In this document: positions 53,743 to 63,411 of the stretch, one piece after another
Layout: each line of letters starts with the position of its first letter
How positions within the stretch are numbered: the first letter of the stretch is position 1
Assembly (NCBI RefSeq): GCF_000708675.1
Contig: NZ_JELR01000002.1
Span: 1,814,228 to 1,878,227, forward strand
Source of the DNA: Microbulbifer sp. HZ11
GTDB taxonomy: Bacteria > Pseudomonadota > Gammaproteobacteria > Pseudomonadales > Cellvibrionaceae
Direction: 5' to 3'
DNA: 64,000 nt
The notes under the pieces: generated by a model
Database searches by the model: none
Told to the model about the DNA's origin: nothing
The model's input: only the letters and a program-made list of their open reading frames with translations
Made by a program: the position numbers and the translations under genes

Positions 53743-55128
53743 TTAATACTTGTAGCTTTCCGGCTTGTACGGGCCATCCACGGAAACACCGATGTACTTG
53801 GCCTGGTCTTCGGTCATGCGGGTAATCACACCACCAAAGCCTTCGACCATGTACTTGGCCACTTCCTCGTCCAGGTGCTTCGGCAGTACTTTTACGTAGA
53901 GCGCGGAAACCTTCTGGTCCGCCGGCAGGTCGGCAAACTTCTCGTTGTACAGGTGGATCTGCGCCAGCACCTGGTTGGCAAAGGAGCCATCCATAATGCG
54001 GCTCGGGTGACCGGTGGCGTTACCCAGGTTAACCAGGCGGCCTTCGGACAACAGCAACAGGTGGTCGTTAGTGGCCGCGTCGCGCACGATCTTGTGCACC
54101 TGCGGTTTTACTTCCTGCCACTGCCAGTTTTCGCGCATAAACGCGGTATCAATTTCGTTATCGAAGTGACCGATATTGGAAACTACCGCGCCGGACTTCA
54201 GTGCCTTCAGCATATTTGCGTCGCACACATTGACGTTGCCGGTGGTGGTGACGATCAGATCGGTGTTCGCCAGCAGTTCCTTGTTGATGCAGGACTCGGT
54301 GCCGTCGTTGACGCCGTTGATATACGGGGAAACCAGCTCGAAGCCGTCCATGCACGCCTGCATGGCGCAGATGGGGTCCACTTCGGTGACTTTTACGATC
54401 ATGCCTTCCTGACGCAGGGAAGCAGCGGAACCTTTGCCCACATCACCGTACCCAATGACCAGCGCTTTCTTGCCGGACAGCAGGTGGTCGGTGCCGCGCT
54501 TAATGGCGTCGTTCAGACTGTGGCGACAGCCGTATTTGTTATCGTTCTTACTTTTGGTTACTGAGTCGTTTACGTTGATCGCCGGTACTTTCAGGGTGCC
54601 TGCTTTCAGCATTTCCTGCAGGCGGTGTACGCCGGTGGTGGTCTCTTCGCTGATACCGTGGCACTTGTCCAGCAGCTCAGGGTATTTGCGGTGCAGCAGC
54701 TCGGTGAGGTCGCCGCCGTCATCCAGAATCAGGTTTGGCTGCCAGCCGGGTACGTCTGCGCCGATGGTGCGTTCCAGACACCACTCGTATTCTTCTTCCG
54801 TTTCACCTTTCCATGCGAATACCGGAATGCCGGAGGCGGCAATTGCCGCAGCAGCGTGATCCTGGGTAGAGAAAATATTGCAGGACGACCAGCGCACTTC
54901 CGCGCCCAGGGCCACCAGGGTCTCGATCAGGACCGCGGTCTGGATGGTCATGTGGATACAGCCCATGATACGGGCGCCCGCCAGCGGCTGTTCAGCGCGG
55001 TATTTTTCACGCAGGGTGATCAGCGCGGGCATCTCGCCTTCGGCGATTTCAATTTCCATGCGGCCCCAGTCGGCCAGGGAAATGTCGGCGACTTTGAAGT
55101 CTTTGAATTCGGTGCTCATTTGGTTCAT
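53743..55128 (-). CDS. ahcY: S-adenosylhomocysteinase
   Basis: Hydrolyses S-adenosylhomocysteine to adenosine and homocysteine, relieving product inhibition of methyltransferases. The 461-residue NAD enzyme shows [20 protein letters not shown], the NAD fold [20 protein letters not shown], and the C-terminal [21 protein letters not shown]...[10 protein letters not shown]. Two starts are possible: ATG 55128 and ATG 55119 (MSTEFKDF); the latter has AGGTA 11 nt ahead. No SAH riboswitch-like sequence is visible in the 100-base gap to metK, which holds an A element. Confidence 0.97.
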   Translation of the reverse strand: MNQMSTEFKDFKVADISLADWGRMEIEIAEGEMPALITLREKYRAEQPLAGARIMGCIHMTIQTAVLIETLVALGAEVRWSSCNIFSTQDHAAAAIAASGIPVFAWKGETEEEYEWCLERTIGADVPGWQPNLILDDGGDLTELLHRKYPELLDKCHGISEETTTGVHRLQEMLKAGTLKVPAINVNDSVTKSKNDNKYGCRHSLNDAIKRGTDHLLSGKKALVIGYGDVGKGSAASLRQEGMIVKVTEVDPICAMQACMDGFELVSPYINGVNDGTESCINKELLANTDLIVTTTGNVNVCDANMLKALKSGAVVSNIGHFDNEIDTAFMRENWQWQEVKPQVHKIVRDAATNDHLLLLSEGRLVNLGNATGHPSRIMDGSFANQVLAQIHLYNEKFADLPADQKVSALYVKVLPKHLDEEVAKYMVEGFGGVITRMTEDQAKYIGVSVDGPYKPESYKY

Positions 55129-55152
55129 TACCTAAATCTTTGAAGTTTTTCC

Positions 55153-55220
55153 CCGTCATACCGGCGAAGGCCGGTATCCAGTTTCGTGGCGCTGGATTCC
55201 GGCCTGCGCCGGAATGACGA
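55153..55220. repeat. A element (copy A6), paired REP-like palindromes
   Basis: CGTCATACCGGCGAAGGCCG plus GTATCCAG faces CTGGATTCCGGCCTGCGCCG plus GAATGACGAC, between metK and ahcY. Both halves use the GGCG/GGCC type rather than the GATCAAGTCC type of A1-A4. Confidence 0.84.
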
Positions 55221-55229
55221 CAATATGAA

Positions 55230-56450
55230 TTAAATACCAGCCTGTGCGCGCAGGGTCTCAGCCTTGTCGGTCTTCTCCCACGGGAAAGCGGTAAAGGTTT
55301 CCACCTGCTCTTTGCCGTTGGTATCAATCCATTTGTAGCTGTGCTCAAACGGATCGCGACCAAAATGGCCGTAGGCGGCGGTGAGCTGATACATGGGGTG
55401 CAACAGGTCCAGCGCTTTGGAGATTGCGTAGGGGCGTAGGTCGAAGTTTTCCCGCACCAGTTCGATCAGGCGCTCGTCGCTCACCTTGCCGGTGCCGAAG
55501 GTGTTGATGGAAACCGAGGTCGGTTCGGCGACGCCGATGGCGTAAGACACCTGAATCTCACAGCGGTTGGCGAGGCCGGCGGCGACGATATTTTTTGCCA
55601 CGTAACGACCGGCGTAGGCCGCAGAGCGGTCCACTTTGGACGGGTCCTTGCCGGAGAAAGCACCGCCGCCGTGACGTGCGGAACCGCCGTAGGTGTCCAC
55701 GATAATCTTGCGCCCGGTCAGTCCACAGTCGCCCACTGGGCCGCCGATGACAAATTTGCCGGTAGGGTTGATGTGGTACTTGGTGTTTTCATGCAGCAGG
55801 TCGGCCGGCAGTACATGGTGCACGATCAGTTCCAGCACCGCTTCGCGCAGGTCTTCCTGAGTGACTTCTTCGTTGTGCTGGGTGGACAGAACCACCGCGT
55901 CGATCGCGCAGGGCTTGCCGTTTTCGTCGTAGCGGAAAGTCACCTGACTTTTTGCATCCGGGCGCAGCCACGGCAGCAGACCGGACTTGCGCGCTTCCGC
56001 CTGACGCTCTACCAGACGGTGTGCGTAGTACACCGGAGAAGGCATAAAGGTTGGGGTCTCATCGGTGGCGTAGCCAAACATCAGGCCCTGGTCACCGGCA
56101 CCCTGGTCTTCCGGTTTCACCCGGTCAACGCCCTGGGCGATATCCACCGACTGTTTGCCGATGACGTTGATCACACCACAGGTTTCACCGTCGTAACCCA
56201 CGGCGGAAGAGGTGTAGCCGATATCGGTAATTACCTTGCGTACCAGATCTTCCAGGTCCACCCATGCAGAGGTGCTGATCTCACCGGCAATTACTGCGAT
56301 ACCGGTTTTCACCAGCGTCTCACAGGCAACCCGCGCGTTCTTGTCACGCGCCAGCAGGGCGTCCAGAACCGCATCGGAAATCTGATCGGCAATTTTGTCC
56401 GGATGGCCTTCGGATACCGACTCCGAAGTAAAAATGCTGTATTCACTCAT
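55230..56450 (-). CDS. metK: S-adenosylmethionine synthetase
   Basis: Makes SAM from methionine and ATP. The 406-residue protein begins [30 protein letters not shown] and contains [17 protein letters not shown], the ATP-binding [20 protein letters not shown] and [20 protein letters not shown]. All are characteristic. It lies downstream of the ArsR-methyltransferase gene and is followed by ahcY and metF, so the operon makes and recycles SAM. An E element fills the 320-base gap upstream; I saw no SAM riboswitch there. Confidence 0.97.
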   Translation of the reverse strand: MSEYSIFTSESVSEGHPDKIADQISDAVLDALLARDKNARVACETLVKTGIAVIAGEISTSAWVDLEDLVRKVITDIGYTSSAVGYDGETCGVINVIGKQSVDIAQGVDRVKPEDQGAGDQGLMFGYATDETPTFMPSPVYYAHRLVERQAEARKSGLLPWLRPDAKSQVTFRYDENGKPCAIDAVVLSTQHNEEVTQEDLREAVLELIVHHVLPADLLHENTKYHINPTGKFVIGGPVGDCGLTGRKIIVDTYGGSARHGGGAFSGKDPSKVDRSAAYAGRYVAKNIVAAGLANRCEIQVSYAIGVAEPTSVSINTFGTGKVSDERLIELVRENFDLRPYAISKALDLLHPMYQLTAAYGHFGRDPFEHSYKWIDTNGKEQVETFTAFPWEKTDKAETLRAQAGI

Positions 56451-56552
56451 TTTGAGCTTCTCCTTTTTCCGCTTCCGGCGGTTGGCGTCAATCTTGTTTC
56501 GTGCTTCGTAGCTTTTCAGTCCGGAGCACTGGTGCTGGTTCTGTGGCGGCCA

Positions 56553-56654
56553 AGGGGCCGGTGAAAGGTTTCAAAACCGCTGTGAATACATCCCTGTACG
56601 CTGCGTCGGCGACGTCCCTGTCGCCGACGCTTTTGAAACCTTTCCCCGGCCCCT
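56553..56654. repeat. E element (copy E3), cruciform-type intergenic repeat
   Basis: Between the ArsR-methyltransferase gene and metK. Arms 56553-56576 and 56631-56654 (24 bp, AGGGGCCGGTGAAAGGTTTC...) are complementary. The 56-bp core at 56577-56632 is identical to that of E4, in reverse orientation. Forward orientation follows metK transcription. The 320-base gap holds no gene. Confidence 0.9.
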
Positions 56655-56770
56655 CGGCCTTCAATTCCTATTTCGCGACTTTGTTGTTGTTTGCGAAAGC
56701 TGCTTACGAAGTAAATATGTTGTTCGTGAAGCCAGAGCTAAAAAAGAGCTCATACAAAAAGCGACGAAGC

Positions 56771-57748
56771 TCAAAGCTTCAAAAATTCCTGAATCTGAAT
56801 CTGAAACCCATTGCGCAGGGCGCTGTGTTCACTGCGCCCTTTCTGCAGGCCCGCCTCTGCGGCCCACTCAACCAGTTGCTGAGGCGCAAACCCCAGCCAC
56901 AAATCCCCGCAGGCATCTCTCGCCCAGTCCTGCCCGTGATCGTGCAGCTCGGTAATCAGCAGTTGTCCGCCCGGCTTCAACGCCTTCTGTAAATCGTGAA
57001 AAATCTGCGCCGGCTCCGGGGTGTGGTGCAGCACCATATTTACCACAATGCAGTCCGCACTTTCCGGACGGGATGCCGCCGCGCGGGTGTCGTCACACAC
57101 GAACTCGATATTCTGCAGCCCCCGCTCATCGGCAAACGCCTGCGCCCGCGTAAGCATCGTCTCCGACAGGTCCAGCGCCGTCACCGTACCAAACCGGTTC
57201 GCCAGCTCCTCCAGAAACTCTCCCTCACCGGGGCCCACTTCCAGTGCGTGACGGCCCGGTTTCAGCAGCTGTGCTACCTGTGGACCGTAGACGCTATAAC
57301 TGGCGATCAACTCCTGCTGCTCGCGGAAGCGGTTGCCGTAATCCGCGAAGAAACGGCGTGAGGCCTCGGCGCGCTCGGACGCGATCTGATCCACAGTGGC
57401 CGCGCGGGATGCACTCAGTGGCAGCTGATCCAAGCCGCTGAACAGCTGCTGCAGCAGCACACTGCCCGCGGTGCGGCGGTAGAACAGGTTATTGCCCTCG
57501 CGGCGTTTGCTCACCAGTCCCGCCTGCGCCAATACCTTGAGGTGGTGGGACAGGGCCGGCTGGCGCAGCTCGAAGATGCGGCACAGCTCCAGCACGCTGT
57601 AGGAGTCCTGGCTCAGCAGGCGCAGTATCTCCAGCCGCAGCGGATCGCCGGCGGCCTTCAGGGTCGCCGCCAGTTGCGGGATCGGGTCGCTGGCGTGTGA
57701 TTCTTTGTTGGCATCACCCGTCGCAGACGGTTGGCTGGAGTCAAGCAT
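56771..57748 (-). CDS. ArsR-type regulator fused to a SAM-dependent methyltransferase
   Basis: A 325-residue fusion. Residues about 20-100 are an ArsR winged helix (LRLEILRLLSQDSYSVLELC, RQPALSHHLKVLAQAGLVSK, REGNNLFYRR). Residues about 140-325 are a class I methyltransferase (motif I ALEVGPGEGEFLEELANRFG, then SADCIVVNMVLHHTPEPAQI). The ArsR part lacks an obvious metal-binding cysteine pair. It is next to metK and tkt, a gene order also seen in Pseudomonas. SahR-type ArsR regulators of the SAM cycle are known in proteobacteria, and a methyltransferase domain could let this protein sense SAM or SAH directly. Twin palindromes lie upstream. Confidence 0.88.
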   Translation of the reverse strand: MLDSSQPSATGDANKESHASDPIPQLAATLKAAGDPLRLEILRLLSQDSYSVLELCRIFELRQPALSHHLKVLAQAGLVSKRREGNNLFYRRTAGSVLLQQLFSGLDQLPLSASRAATVDQIASERAEASRRFFADYGNRFREQQELIASYSVYGPQVAQLLKPGRHALEVGPGEGEFLEELANRFGTVTALDLSETMLTRAQAFADERGLQNIEFVCDDTRAAASRPESADCIVVNMVLHHTPEPAQIFHDLQKALKPGGQLLITELHDHGQDWARDACGDLWLGFAPQQLVEWAAEAGLQKGRSEHSALRNGFQIQIQEFLKL

Positions 57749-57780
57749 GGCGCGGAGTCTAGCAGCGCTTTCAGGCTATA

Positions 57781-57822
57781 TCAAAATATTTTGATAAAGG
57801 TGTATCGAAATAATTTGATGCA
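57781..57822. promoter_or_regulatory. Twin palindromic operators for the ArsR-methyltransferase regulator
   Basis: TATCAAAATATTTTGATA at 57781-57798 is a perfect 18-bp palindrome. A second copy at 57805-57822 (TATCGAAATAATTTGATG) matches it at 15 of 18 positions, 24 bp downstream. They lie 33-74 bp upstream of the regulator start, between it and divergent tkt. Confidence 0.72.
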
Positions 57823-58068
57823 GATGTAACTAACGCCGCCCGGGCGGATGGAACCGCGTCAGGAGCGCTATCTATTAGGAAAATGTTGCTGCCTTCGGTA
57901 AAGAATTGAACCCGCGGCCTTTGCGCCCGGCGGGGGTTTACGGGAAAATACTGCCCCCGTTTTGCCGGTCATCGACAACCTCCGGCCGACGGGTCGCGGC
58001 AAGCTGGCCGTCAGAGCCGGGCCCGCAGCGCATCTGATGAACCGAAGATCCCAAACCGAGAGATCCCT

Positions 58069-60069
58069 ATGTCTTCTACTCCGTCTCGCACAGAAAAGGC
58101 TAACGCCATCCGCGCCCTCGCCATGGACGCGGTCCAGAAAGCCAAAAGCGGCCACCCGGGCGCCCCCATGGGTATGGCAGATATCGCCGAAGTGCTGTGG
58201 AACGACTATCTGAAACACAACCCGGCCAACCCCGAGTGGGCGGACCGCGACCGCTTTGTGCTGTCCAATGGCCACGGTTCCATGCTGCTGTATTCCCTGT
58301 TGCATTTGTCCGGCTATGACCTGTCCATCCACGAGCTGCAGAACTTCCGTCAGCTGCATTCCAAGACCCCGGGCCACCCGGAATACGGTTACGCCCCGGG
58401 TGTAGAAACCACTACCGGCCCCCTGGGGCAGGGCATCACCAATGCCGTGGGTATGGCGCTTGCCGAGAAGGTCCTCGCCGCCCAGTTTAACCGTGAAGGC
58501 TACGAGCTGGTTGACCATAACACCTACTGCTTCCTGGGTGACGGCTGCCTGATGGAAGGTATCTCCCACGAAGCCTGCTCCCTCGCCGGTACCCTGGGCC
58601 TGGGCAAGCTGATCGCCTTCTATGACGACAACGGCATCTCCATCGACGGTGAAGTAGAAGGCTGGTTCACCGACGACACGCCCAAGCGCTTTGAATCCTA
58701 TGGCTGGCACGTAATCCCGAACGTGGACGGTCACGATCCGGCTGCGATTAAGGCCGCCATCGAAGAAGCCCGCTCTGAGACCAGCAAGCCCACCATCATC
58801 TGCTGCAAGACCGTGATCGGTTTCGGCTCCCCCAACAAGCAGGGCCGTGAAGAGTGTCACGGCGCGCCGCTGGGCGATGAAGAGATTGCACTGGTACGCG
58901 AAACCCTGGGCTGGAAGCACGAGCCATTCGTTATCCCCGAAGACCTGTATCACGCCTGGGACGGCCGCGCCAAAGGCGCCGAGCAGGAAGACGAGTGGAA
59001 CGATATCTTCGAAGACTATAAAGAAGCCCACCCGGAACTGGCGGAAGAGTTTGTGCGCCGCATGAAAGGCGACCTGCCCGCGGACTTCCTCGCCAAGGCC
59101 GACGAATACATCAAACAGTGCCAGGCCGACGGCGAGAAAATTGCTTCCCGTAAAGCCAGCCAGAACAGCCTGAACGCCTATGGCCCGCTGCTGCCGGAAT
59201 TCCTCGGCGGCTCCGCCGACCTCGCTGGCTCCAACCTCACCATCTGGTCCGGCTCCAAAGGCGTGAGCGCCGACGACGCCAGCGGCAACTACGTCTACTA
59301 CGGCGTGCGCGAATTTGGCATGAGCGCCATCATGAACGGCATCGCCCTGCACGGCGGTTTCGTGCCTTACGGCGCGACCTTCCTGATGTTTATGGAATAC
59401 GCCCGCAACGCCGTGCGAATGGCCGCGCTGATGAAGCAGAAAGTCATCTTCGTCTACACCCACGACTCCATCGGTCTGGGCGAAGACGGCCCCACCCACC
59501 AGCCGGTAGAGCAGCTGACCGCCCTGCGCGCTACACCAAACCTGCAGACCTGGCGCCCCTGTGACGCCACCGAATCTGCGGTTAGCTGGAAAATGGCCGT
59601 ATCCCGCAACGACGGCCCCAGCGCCCTCATCTTCAGCCGCCAGGGCCTCGCCCCGCAGGCGCGCACCGAAGAGCAGCTGGCCAACGTCGAAAAGGGTGGT
59701 TACATCCTGCGCGATTGCGACGGCGAGCCCGAAGCCATCATCATCGCCACCGGCTCCGAAGTAGAGCTCGCCACCGCCGCCGCCGAACAACTGTCCGGCC
59801 GCAAAGTGCGCGTCGTCTCGATGCCTTGCGCCGAAGCCTTCTGCGCCCAGCCCGCCGACTACCGCGAATCCGTACTGCCTTCCAGCGTGCGCGCCCGCGT
59901 CGCCGTAGAAGCCGGCCACAAGGACTACTGGTACAAGTTCGTTGGTTTCGACGGTGCCATCATTGGCATGGACACCTTCGGTGAATCCGCACCGGCCGGT
60001 GACCTGATGAAGCACTTCGGCATCACTGCTGAGAAAGTTACTGAAGCTGTCGAAGGGTTGCTGAAGTAA
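58069..60069 (+). CDS. tkt: Transketolase
   Basis: Moves two-carbon ketol units in the pentose phosphate pathway, using thiamine diphosphate and Mg2+. The 666-residue protein has [20 protein letters not shown], the cofactor motif [20 protein letters not shown] with YDDN, the dimer and substrate motifs GYGWHV-like [13 protein letters not shown], and [20 protein letters not shown]. Divergent from the ArsR-methyltransferase gene; the 320-base gap holds the twin palindromes and an unremarkable GC-rich leader. An E element separates it from epd. Confidence 0.97.
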   Translation: MSSTPSRTEKANAIRALAMDAVQKAKSGHPGAPMGMADIAEVLWNDYLKHNPANPEWADRDRFVLSNGHGSMLLYSLLHLSGYDLSIHELQNFRQLHSKTPGHPEYGYAPGVETTTGPLGQGITNAVGMALAEKVLAAQFNREGYELVDHNTYCFLGDGCLMEGISHEACSLAGTLGLGKLIAFYDDNGISIDGEVEGWFTDDTPKRFESYGWHVIPNVDGHDPAAIKAAIEEARSETSKPTIICCKTVIGFGSPNKQGREECHGAPLGDEEIALVRETLGWKHEPFVIPEDLYHAWDGRAKGAEQEDEWNDIFEDYKEAHPELAEEFVRRMKGDLPADFLAKADEYIKQCQADGEKIASRKASQNSLNAYGPLLPEFLGGSADLAGSNLTIWSGSKGVSADDASGNYVYYGVREFGMSAIMNGIALHGGFVPYGATFLMFMEYARNAVRMAALMKQKVIFVYTHDSIGLGEDGPTHQPVEQLTALRATPNLQTWRPCDATESAVSWKMAVSRNDGPSALIFSRQGLAPQARTEEQLANVEKGGYILRDCDGEPEAIIIATGSEVELATAAAEQLSGRKVRVVSMPCAEAFCAQPADYRESVLPSSVRARVAVEAGHKDYWYKFVGFDGAIIGMDTFGESAPAGDLMKHFGITAEKVTEAVEGLLK

Positions 60070-60117
60070 TTACTAGGTAAGCTGCTAACGTAGTTCAGCG
60101 GCCCATCGAGAAGGGCA

Positions 60118-60220
60118 AGTGCCGGGCATAGGGTTTCGGAAGCGTCGGCGACAGGGACGTCGCCGACGCAGCGTACAGGGATGTATTCACAGCGGTTCCT
60201 AAACCTTATGCCCGGTGCTT
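60118..60220. repeat. E element (copy E4), cruciform-type intergenic repeat
   Basis: Between tkt and epd. Arms AGTGCCGGGCATAGGGTTTC... (60118-60141) and the complement at 60196-60220 pair with few mismatches. The 56-bp core at 60140-60195 is the exact reverse complement of the E3 core. Forward orientation follows the tkt-epd transcription. Confidence 0.9.
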
Positions 60221-60281
60221 GACCGCCACCGCACGGGAACAGAGCATTGATCGAAGGCGGTGGAAAAGGCCCGAGGAATAC

Positions 60282-61307
60282 ATGCCCAACCAAGCACCAA
60301 TAAGACTCGCGATAAACGGCTACGGCCGTATCGGACGCAGCGTCCTGAGAGCTCTGTACGAATCCAACCTGCGCGACCAATTGCAGATCGTCGCCATCAA
60401 CGAACTGGCCGACTGCGCCACCATTGCGCACCTCACCAAATACGACACCGTCCACGGCCGCTTCCACGGCAAAGTCGAAGTGCATAACGAAACCCTGCAC
60501 ATCAACAACGACCAGATCGCCGTCACCCATTACCGAGACCTCGAAGACCTCGACTGGCGCAATCCCCAGGTCGACATCGTCCTCGAATGCACCGGCAGCT
60601 TCACCGAGCGCCAGCGCGCCGAACTGCATTTAAAAGCGGGGGCCAAAAAAGTCATCTTCTCCCAACCCGCGCAAAGTGACGTCGACGCCACCATCGTCTA
60701 CGGCGTCAACGACACCGCGCTCACGGGCAATGAAACCATCATCTCCGCCGCCTCCTGCACCACCAACTGCAGCATCCCCGTCATCGCCGCCCTGGAGAGC
60801 GCCTTCGGCATCGAAGCCGGCGTCATCACCACCATCCACTCCGCGATGAACGACCAACCGGTAAACGACGCCTACCACCACACCGACCTGCGTAAAACCC
60901 GCTCCGCCATCTCGTCGATTATTCCGGTGGACACCGGGCTCGCCCGCGGCATCGAACGGGTGCTCCCCGACATGGCCGGCAAATTCGAAGCCCAGGCCAT
61001 GCGCGTGCCCACTATCAACGTCTCCGCCATCGACCTTTCGGTGCAATTGAAAAAGACCGTCACCCAAGCCGAGGTTAATTCCGTATTGAAAACCGCAGCG
61101 GAAACCCGCTTCTGTGGCGTCCTCGGTTACAGTGAAGAGCCCCTCACCTCCTGTGACTACAACCACGATCCCCGTTCCGGCATTGTCGACGCCAGCCAGA
61201 CCCGCGTTGCCGGCAACAGACTGGTCAAAGTATTGATCTGGTTTGATAACGAATGGGGGTTTGCCAATCGTATGCTGGATGTTACGCGCGTATTGCAATC
61301 TCAGTGA
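60282..61307 (+). CDS. epd: Erythrose-4-phosphate dehydrogenase (GAPDH family)
   Basis: A 341-residue GAPDH-fold enzyme. The NAD motif is [20 protein letters not shown]; the catalytic cysteine is in [20 protein letters not shown] and the histidine in [20 protein letters not shown]. The HSAMNDQ string and the [27 protein letters not shown] region favour Epd over glycolytic GapA (which has HSYTNDQ or HATTPTQ). Epd starts PLP synthesis from erythrose 4-phosphate, a transketolase product, fitting the tkt neighbour. ATG 60282 was chosen because it follows a GAGGAA ribosome site. Confidence 0.93.
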   Translation: MPNQAPIRLAINGYGRIGRSVLRALYESNLRDQLQIVAINELADCATIAHLTKYDTVHGRFHGKVEVHNETLHINNDQIAVTHYRDLEDLDWRNPQVDIVLECTGSFTERQRAELHLKAGAKKVIFSQPAQSDVDATIVYGVNDTALTGNETIISAASCTTNCSIPVIAALESAFGIEAGVITTIHSAMNDQPVNDAYHHTDLRKTRSAISSIIPVDTGLARGIERVLPDMAGKFEAQAMRVPTINVSAIDLSVQLKKTVTQAEVNSVLKTAAETRFCGVLGYSEEPLTSCDYNHDPRSGIVDASQTRVAGNRLVKVLIWFDNEWGFANRMLDVTRVLQSQ

Positions 61308-61327
61308 TTTATAGTCGGTAGTAGACC

Positions 61328-61834
61328 GTGAGAAATGTGCAGGTAGTCCTACTCACCCACGAGCGTGAGCTGGATCGACCAACCAATACCGGGCGGCTGG
61401 TGTTGGAAGTAGTTGGGGAGTCTGTGTCCAACAGGGTGCGGCGTGTCCTGTGGCGTCGTAAGGAGCCGGATGATTCTCTGCTCGCTTTGCTAAAGAGGCC
61501 GCGCACTGCCCTGCTATATCCCGCCAGTGAGGTTCAATGCGATGGCCGCGAGGCCGGCCCCTTGAGGATCGCAGAGTGTGACACCTATATCCTGCTAGAC
61601 GGCACCTGGCAGGAGGCCCGCAAAATGTACAACCGTAGCCCCTACCTGCACAAACTACCAAGAATCGAACTGGATACCCCAAAGCCCTCCCGCTTTACCT
61701 TGCGGCGTAATCAGCGGGAGGGTTGTTTGTGCACGGCGGAGTGTATTGCTCACCTGCTGCAGGCGAAGGGGCTGCACGGGGCTGCTCGTCGATTAGAGAC
61801 TGCGTTCGATCGGTTTCTGCTAGAGAGCCCCTGA
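61328..61834 (+). CDS. DTW domain protein, TapT-like tRNA aminocarboxypropyltransferase, N-terminally short
   Basis: A 168-residue DTW-family protein. The family core is visible as VVLLTHERELDRPTNTGRLV, LLYPASEVQCD, the signature ILLDGTWQEARKMYNRSPYL and FTLRRNQREGCLCTAECIAHLL. E. coli TapT adds an aminocarboxypropyl group from SAM to tRNA uridine 47. Larger relatives start with a cysteine-rich zinc segment that this protein lacks; only 20 bases separate its GTG start from epd, so there is no room for it. It may be a shorter subfamily. Confidence 0.8.
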   Translation: MRNVQVVLLTHERELDRPTNTGRLVLEVVGESVSNRVRRVLWRRKEPDDSLLALLKRPRTALLYPASEVQCDGREAGPLRIAECDTYILLDGTWQEARKMYNRSPYLHKLPRIELDTPKPSRFTLRRNQREGCLCTAECIAHLLQAKGLHGAARRLETAFDRFLLESP

Positions 61835-61890
61835 CGACGGCGGTCGATCAACGGGTTTCCAGAGTGCTGGCAGTACTAATACTGGTGGTA

Positions 61891-63189
61891 CTAAAAAGTA
61901 CCGCAGGAACCCAGGCGATTTTTAAACGGCTGGTAGTCGAGAAGAAATGTATTGTAATCCGCGCGAAATACTGCGCAGGACTCTGTACTGTCATCCGAGG
62001 TACCGCAGCATCGAATGGCCTCACGCAACGCCTGCTCCGATACCGCGTCGAAGGACTGAGAATGTCCTGCGCCGTACATAATACTGTCCTCCCAGGTTTT
62101 TACTGGTCGCCAGGAATTATTGCCATGGGCGCCGCCGTAATAGCAGCCGGTACCCTGTAGGCAATCTTGGCCAATGTTTTCAGAGCCCCACGCCGGGGTA
62201 CATTGAGAACCGAAGTAATCGTCAACGGTATCCTCTGACCAGCCGCAGCAACTGTAGTTGCCATTCTCATCGGTTTCACACGTGCCATCTGTGGTGCGGT
62301 TATAACTGGTACAGCTTTCTCTGTCGGTGAGCGTCGGGCAGGTGGCGTTTGCGGACTGCACATACTCGGATGCTGGTTTGAAACTATTGCACCATTTACT
62401 GCATCCAGGTCCGTCCAGATTCGCCCACTCTCTGGATAATTTGCTGGGCCATCCCTCTGCACTTATACCGTCCTTACTGATGGGGCTGTCGTATAGATCG
62501 GCGAGACCGAAATTATGGCCAATCTCATGGATGATGATATTGCGCAGCTGGTGCAGGGTGGTTTCGATATTCAGCCAGTCCCTGTCGCTGGCAACGTAGA
62601 TGATCTCGCCACCGGACGCGCCGTAATCACTTTCACCGATAACGACTTTCAGAGTCCCGTGAATATCATCACTGGCGCACTGCTCTAAAATAGCTCGGTG
62701 CACCTGCTCAGTGTCACAACTGAATCCGCCCTTGTCCTTGTGGGAACACCCCAGGGCGGAAAAGCCCTGCAGATCGATTTCATAGAAAGCAAACTGGCTT
62801 TGGAATTCGGAGAAAGGCGTCAGGGCGCGAAACTGATTGGTTACGGCATCCTGTACTATTTCATTGAAGAAGGGCGCTGAATCCAGATTGGCAAAAAGCA
62901 CCTTGAAAGGGGCCTCGTTATTGCCGGTAAACGGCGTGCATGAAGTCAGCTGGGCATATTCACCAGGATTCAGCGGATTTTCTGATTCTCCACTACCGGA
63001 GGCTGGAGTGTTGCCGTCGGACGAATCCAGGTCGTCTCCCGGAGCGTAAGATGGTGCTGGAGGCTGCAACTCCGTGTCTTCGACGGCGTCGTTTCCGCCA
63101 CCGCCGCCGCCACAGGCGGTCAATGTCAGGAAGGCGATGGCGCAGAGCACGCGCAGGGTAAGGTTTCGGCGAACGGAGAATTCAGGCAT
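61891..63189 (-). CDS. Lipoprotein zinc metalloprotease (metzincin-like)
   Basis: A 432-residue lipoprotein: signal peptide, lipobox LTAC at 23-26, a glycine-rich and acidic linker, then a catalytic region with H221-E-x2-H225-x2-G228-x2-D231 (IIIHEIGHNFGLADLYDSP). A downstream SIMYG could be the Met-turn of metzincins. The C-terminal part is very cysteine rich (CSKWCN, CCGW, CYYGGAHG, CCGTS), suggesting disulfides. ATG 63189 was chosen so that the signal peptide starts the protein. The mature enzyme probably acts at the outer membrane surface; the substrate is unknown. Confidence 0.82.
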   Translation of the reverse strand: MPEFSVRRNLTLRVLCAIAFLTLTACGGGGGGNDAVEDTELQPPAPSYAPGDDLDSSDGNTPASGSGESENPLNPGEYAQLTSCTPFTGNNEAPFKVLFANLDSAPFFNEIVQDAVTNQFRALTPFSEFQSQFAFYEIDLQGFSALGCSHKDKGGFSCDTEQVHRAILEQCASDDIHGTLKVVIGESDYGASGGEIIYVASDRDWLNIETTLHQLRNIIIHEIGHNFGLADLYDSPISKDGISAEGWPSKLSREWANLDGPGCSKWCNSFKPASEYVQSANATCPTLTDRESCTSYNRTTDGTCETDENGNYSCCGWSEDTVDDYFGSQCTPAWGSENIGQDCLQGTGCYYGGAHGNNSWRPVKTWEDSIMYGAGHSQSFDAVSEQALREAIRCCGTSDDSTESCAVFRADYNTFLLDYQPFKNRLGSCGTF

Positions 63190-63411
63190 GTCAGGGCTGG
63201 GGCTATCAATTATTGTGTGTTGTCCATGCGCGGCAAGTAAATGACTGCCTGGTGCCCTTTTCCCTGATGCTGATTGCGCAAAATTGCGCCATTTTATGAG
63301 GTGAATCCCGTTGAAGCCAGAGGTAAAAAGCCTGAAACTGCAGCTGAATATCAAGTCACTTTTTGCCGGCCGTAGGACCTGGTGAAATAAACATCGTTTG
63401 AGGAGAGGAAT

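Noticed and set aside
55129..56770. SAM or SAH riboswitch before metK or ahcY
   Set aside because: I compared the gaps with the known conserved core words and saw none; the gaps are filled by A6 and E3 repeats. A covariance search would be needed for certainty.
57868..60015. Long open frame of 715 codons on the minus strand
   Set aside because: It lies antisense to tkt and comes from GC-rich third codon positions; the tkt frame has clear motifs, while this one is low-complexity-like and has no domains.
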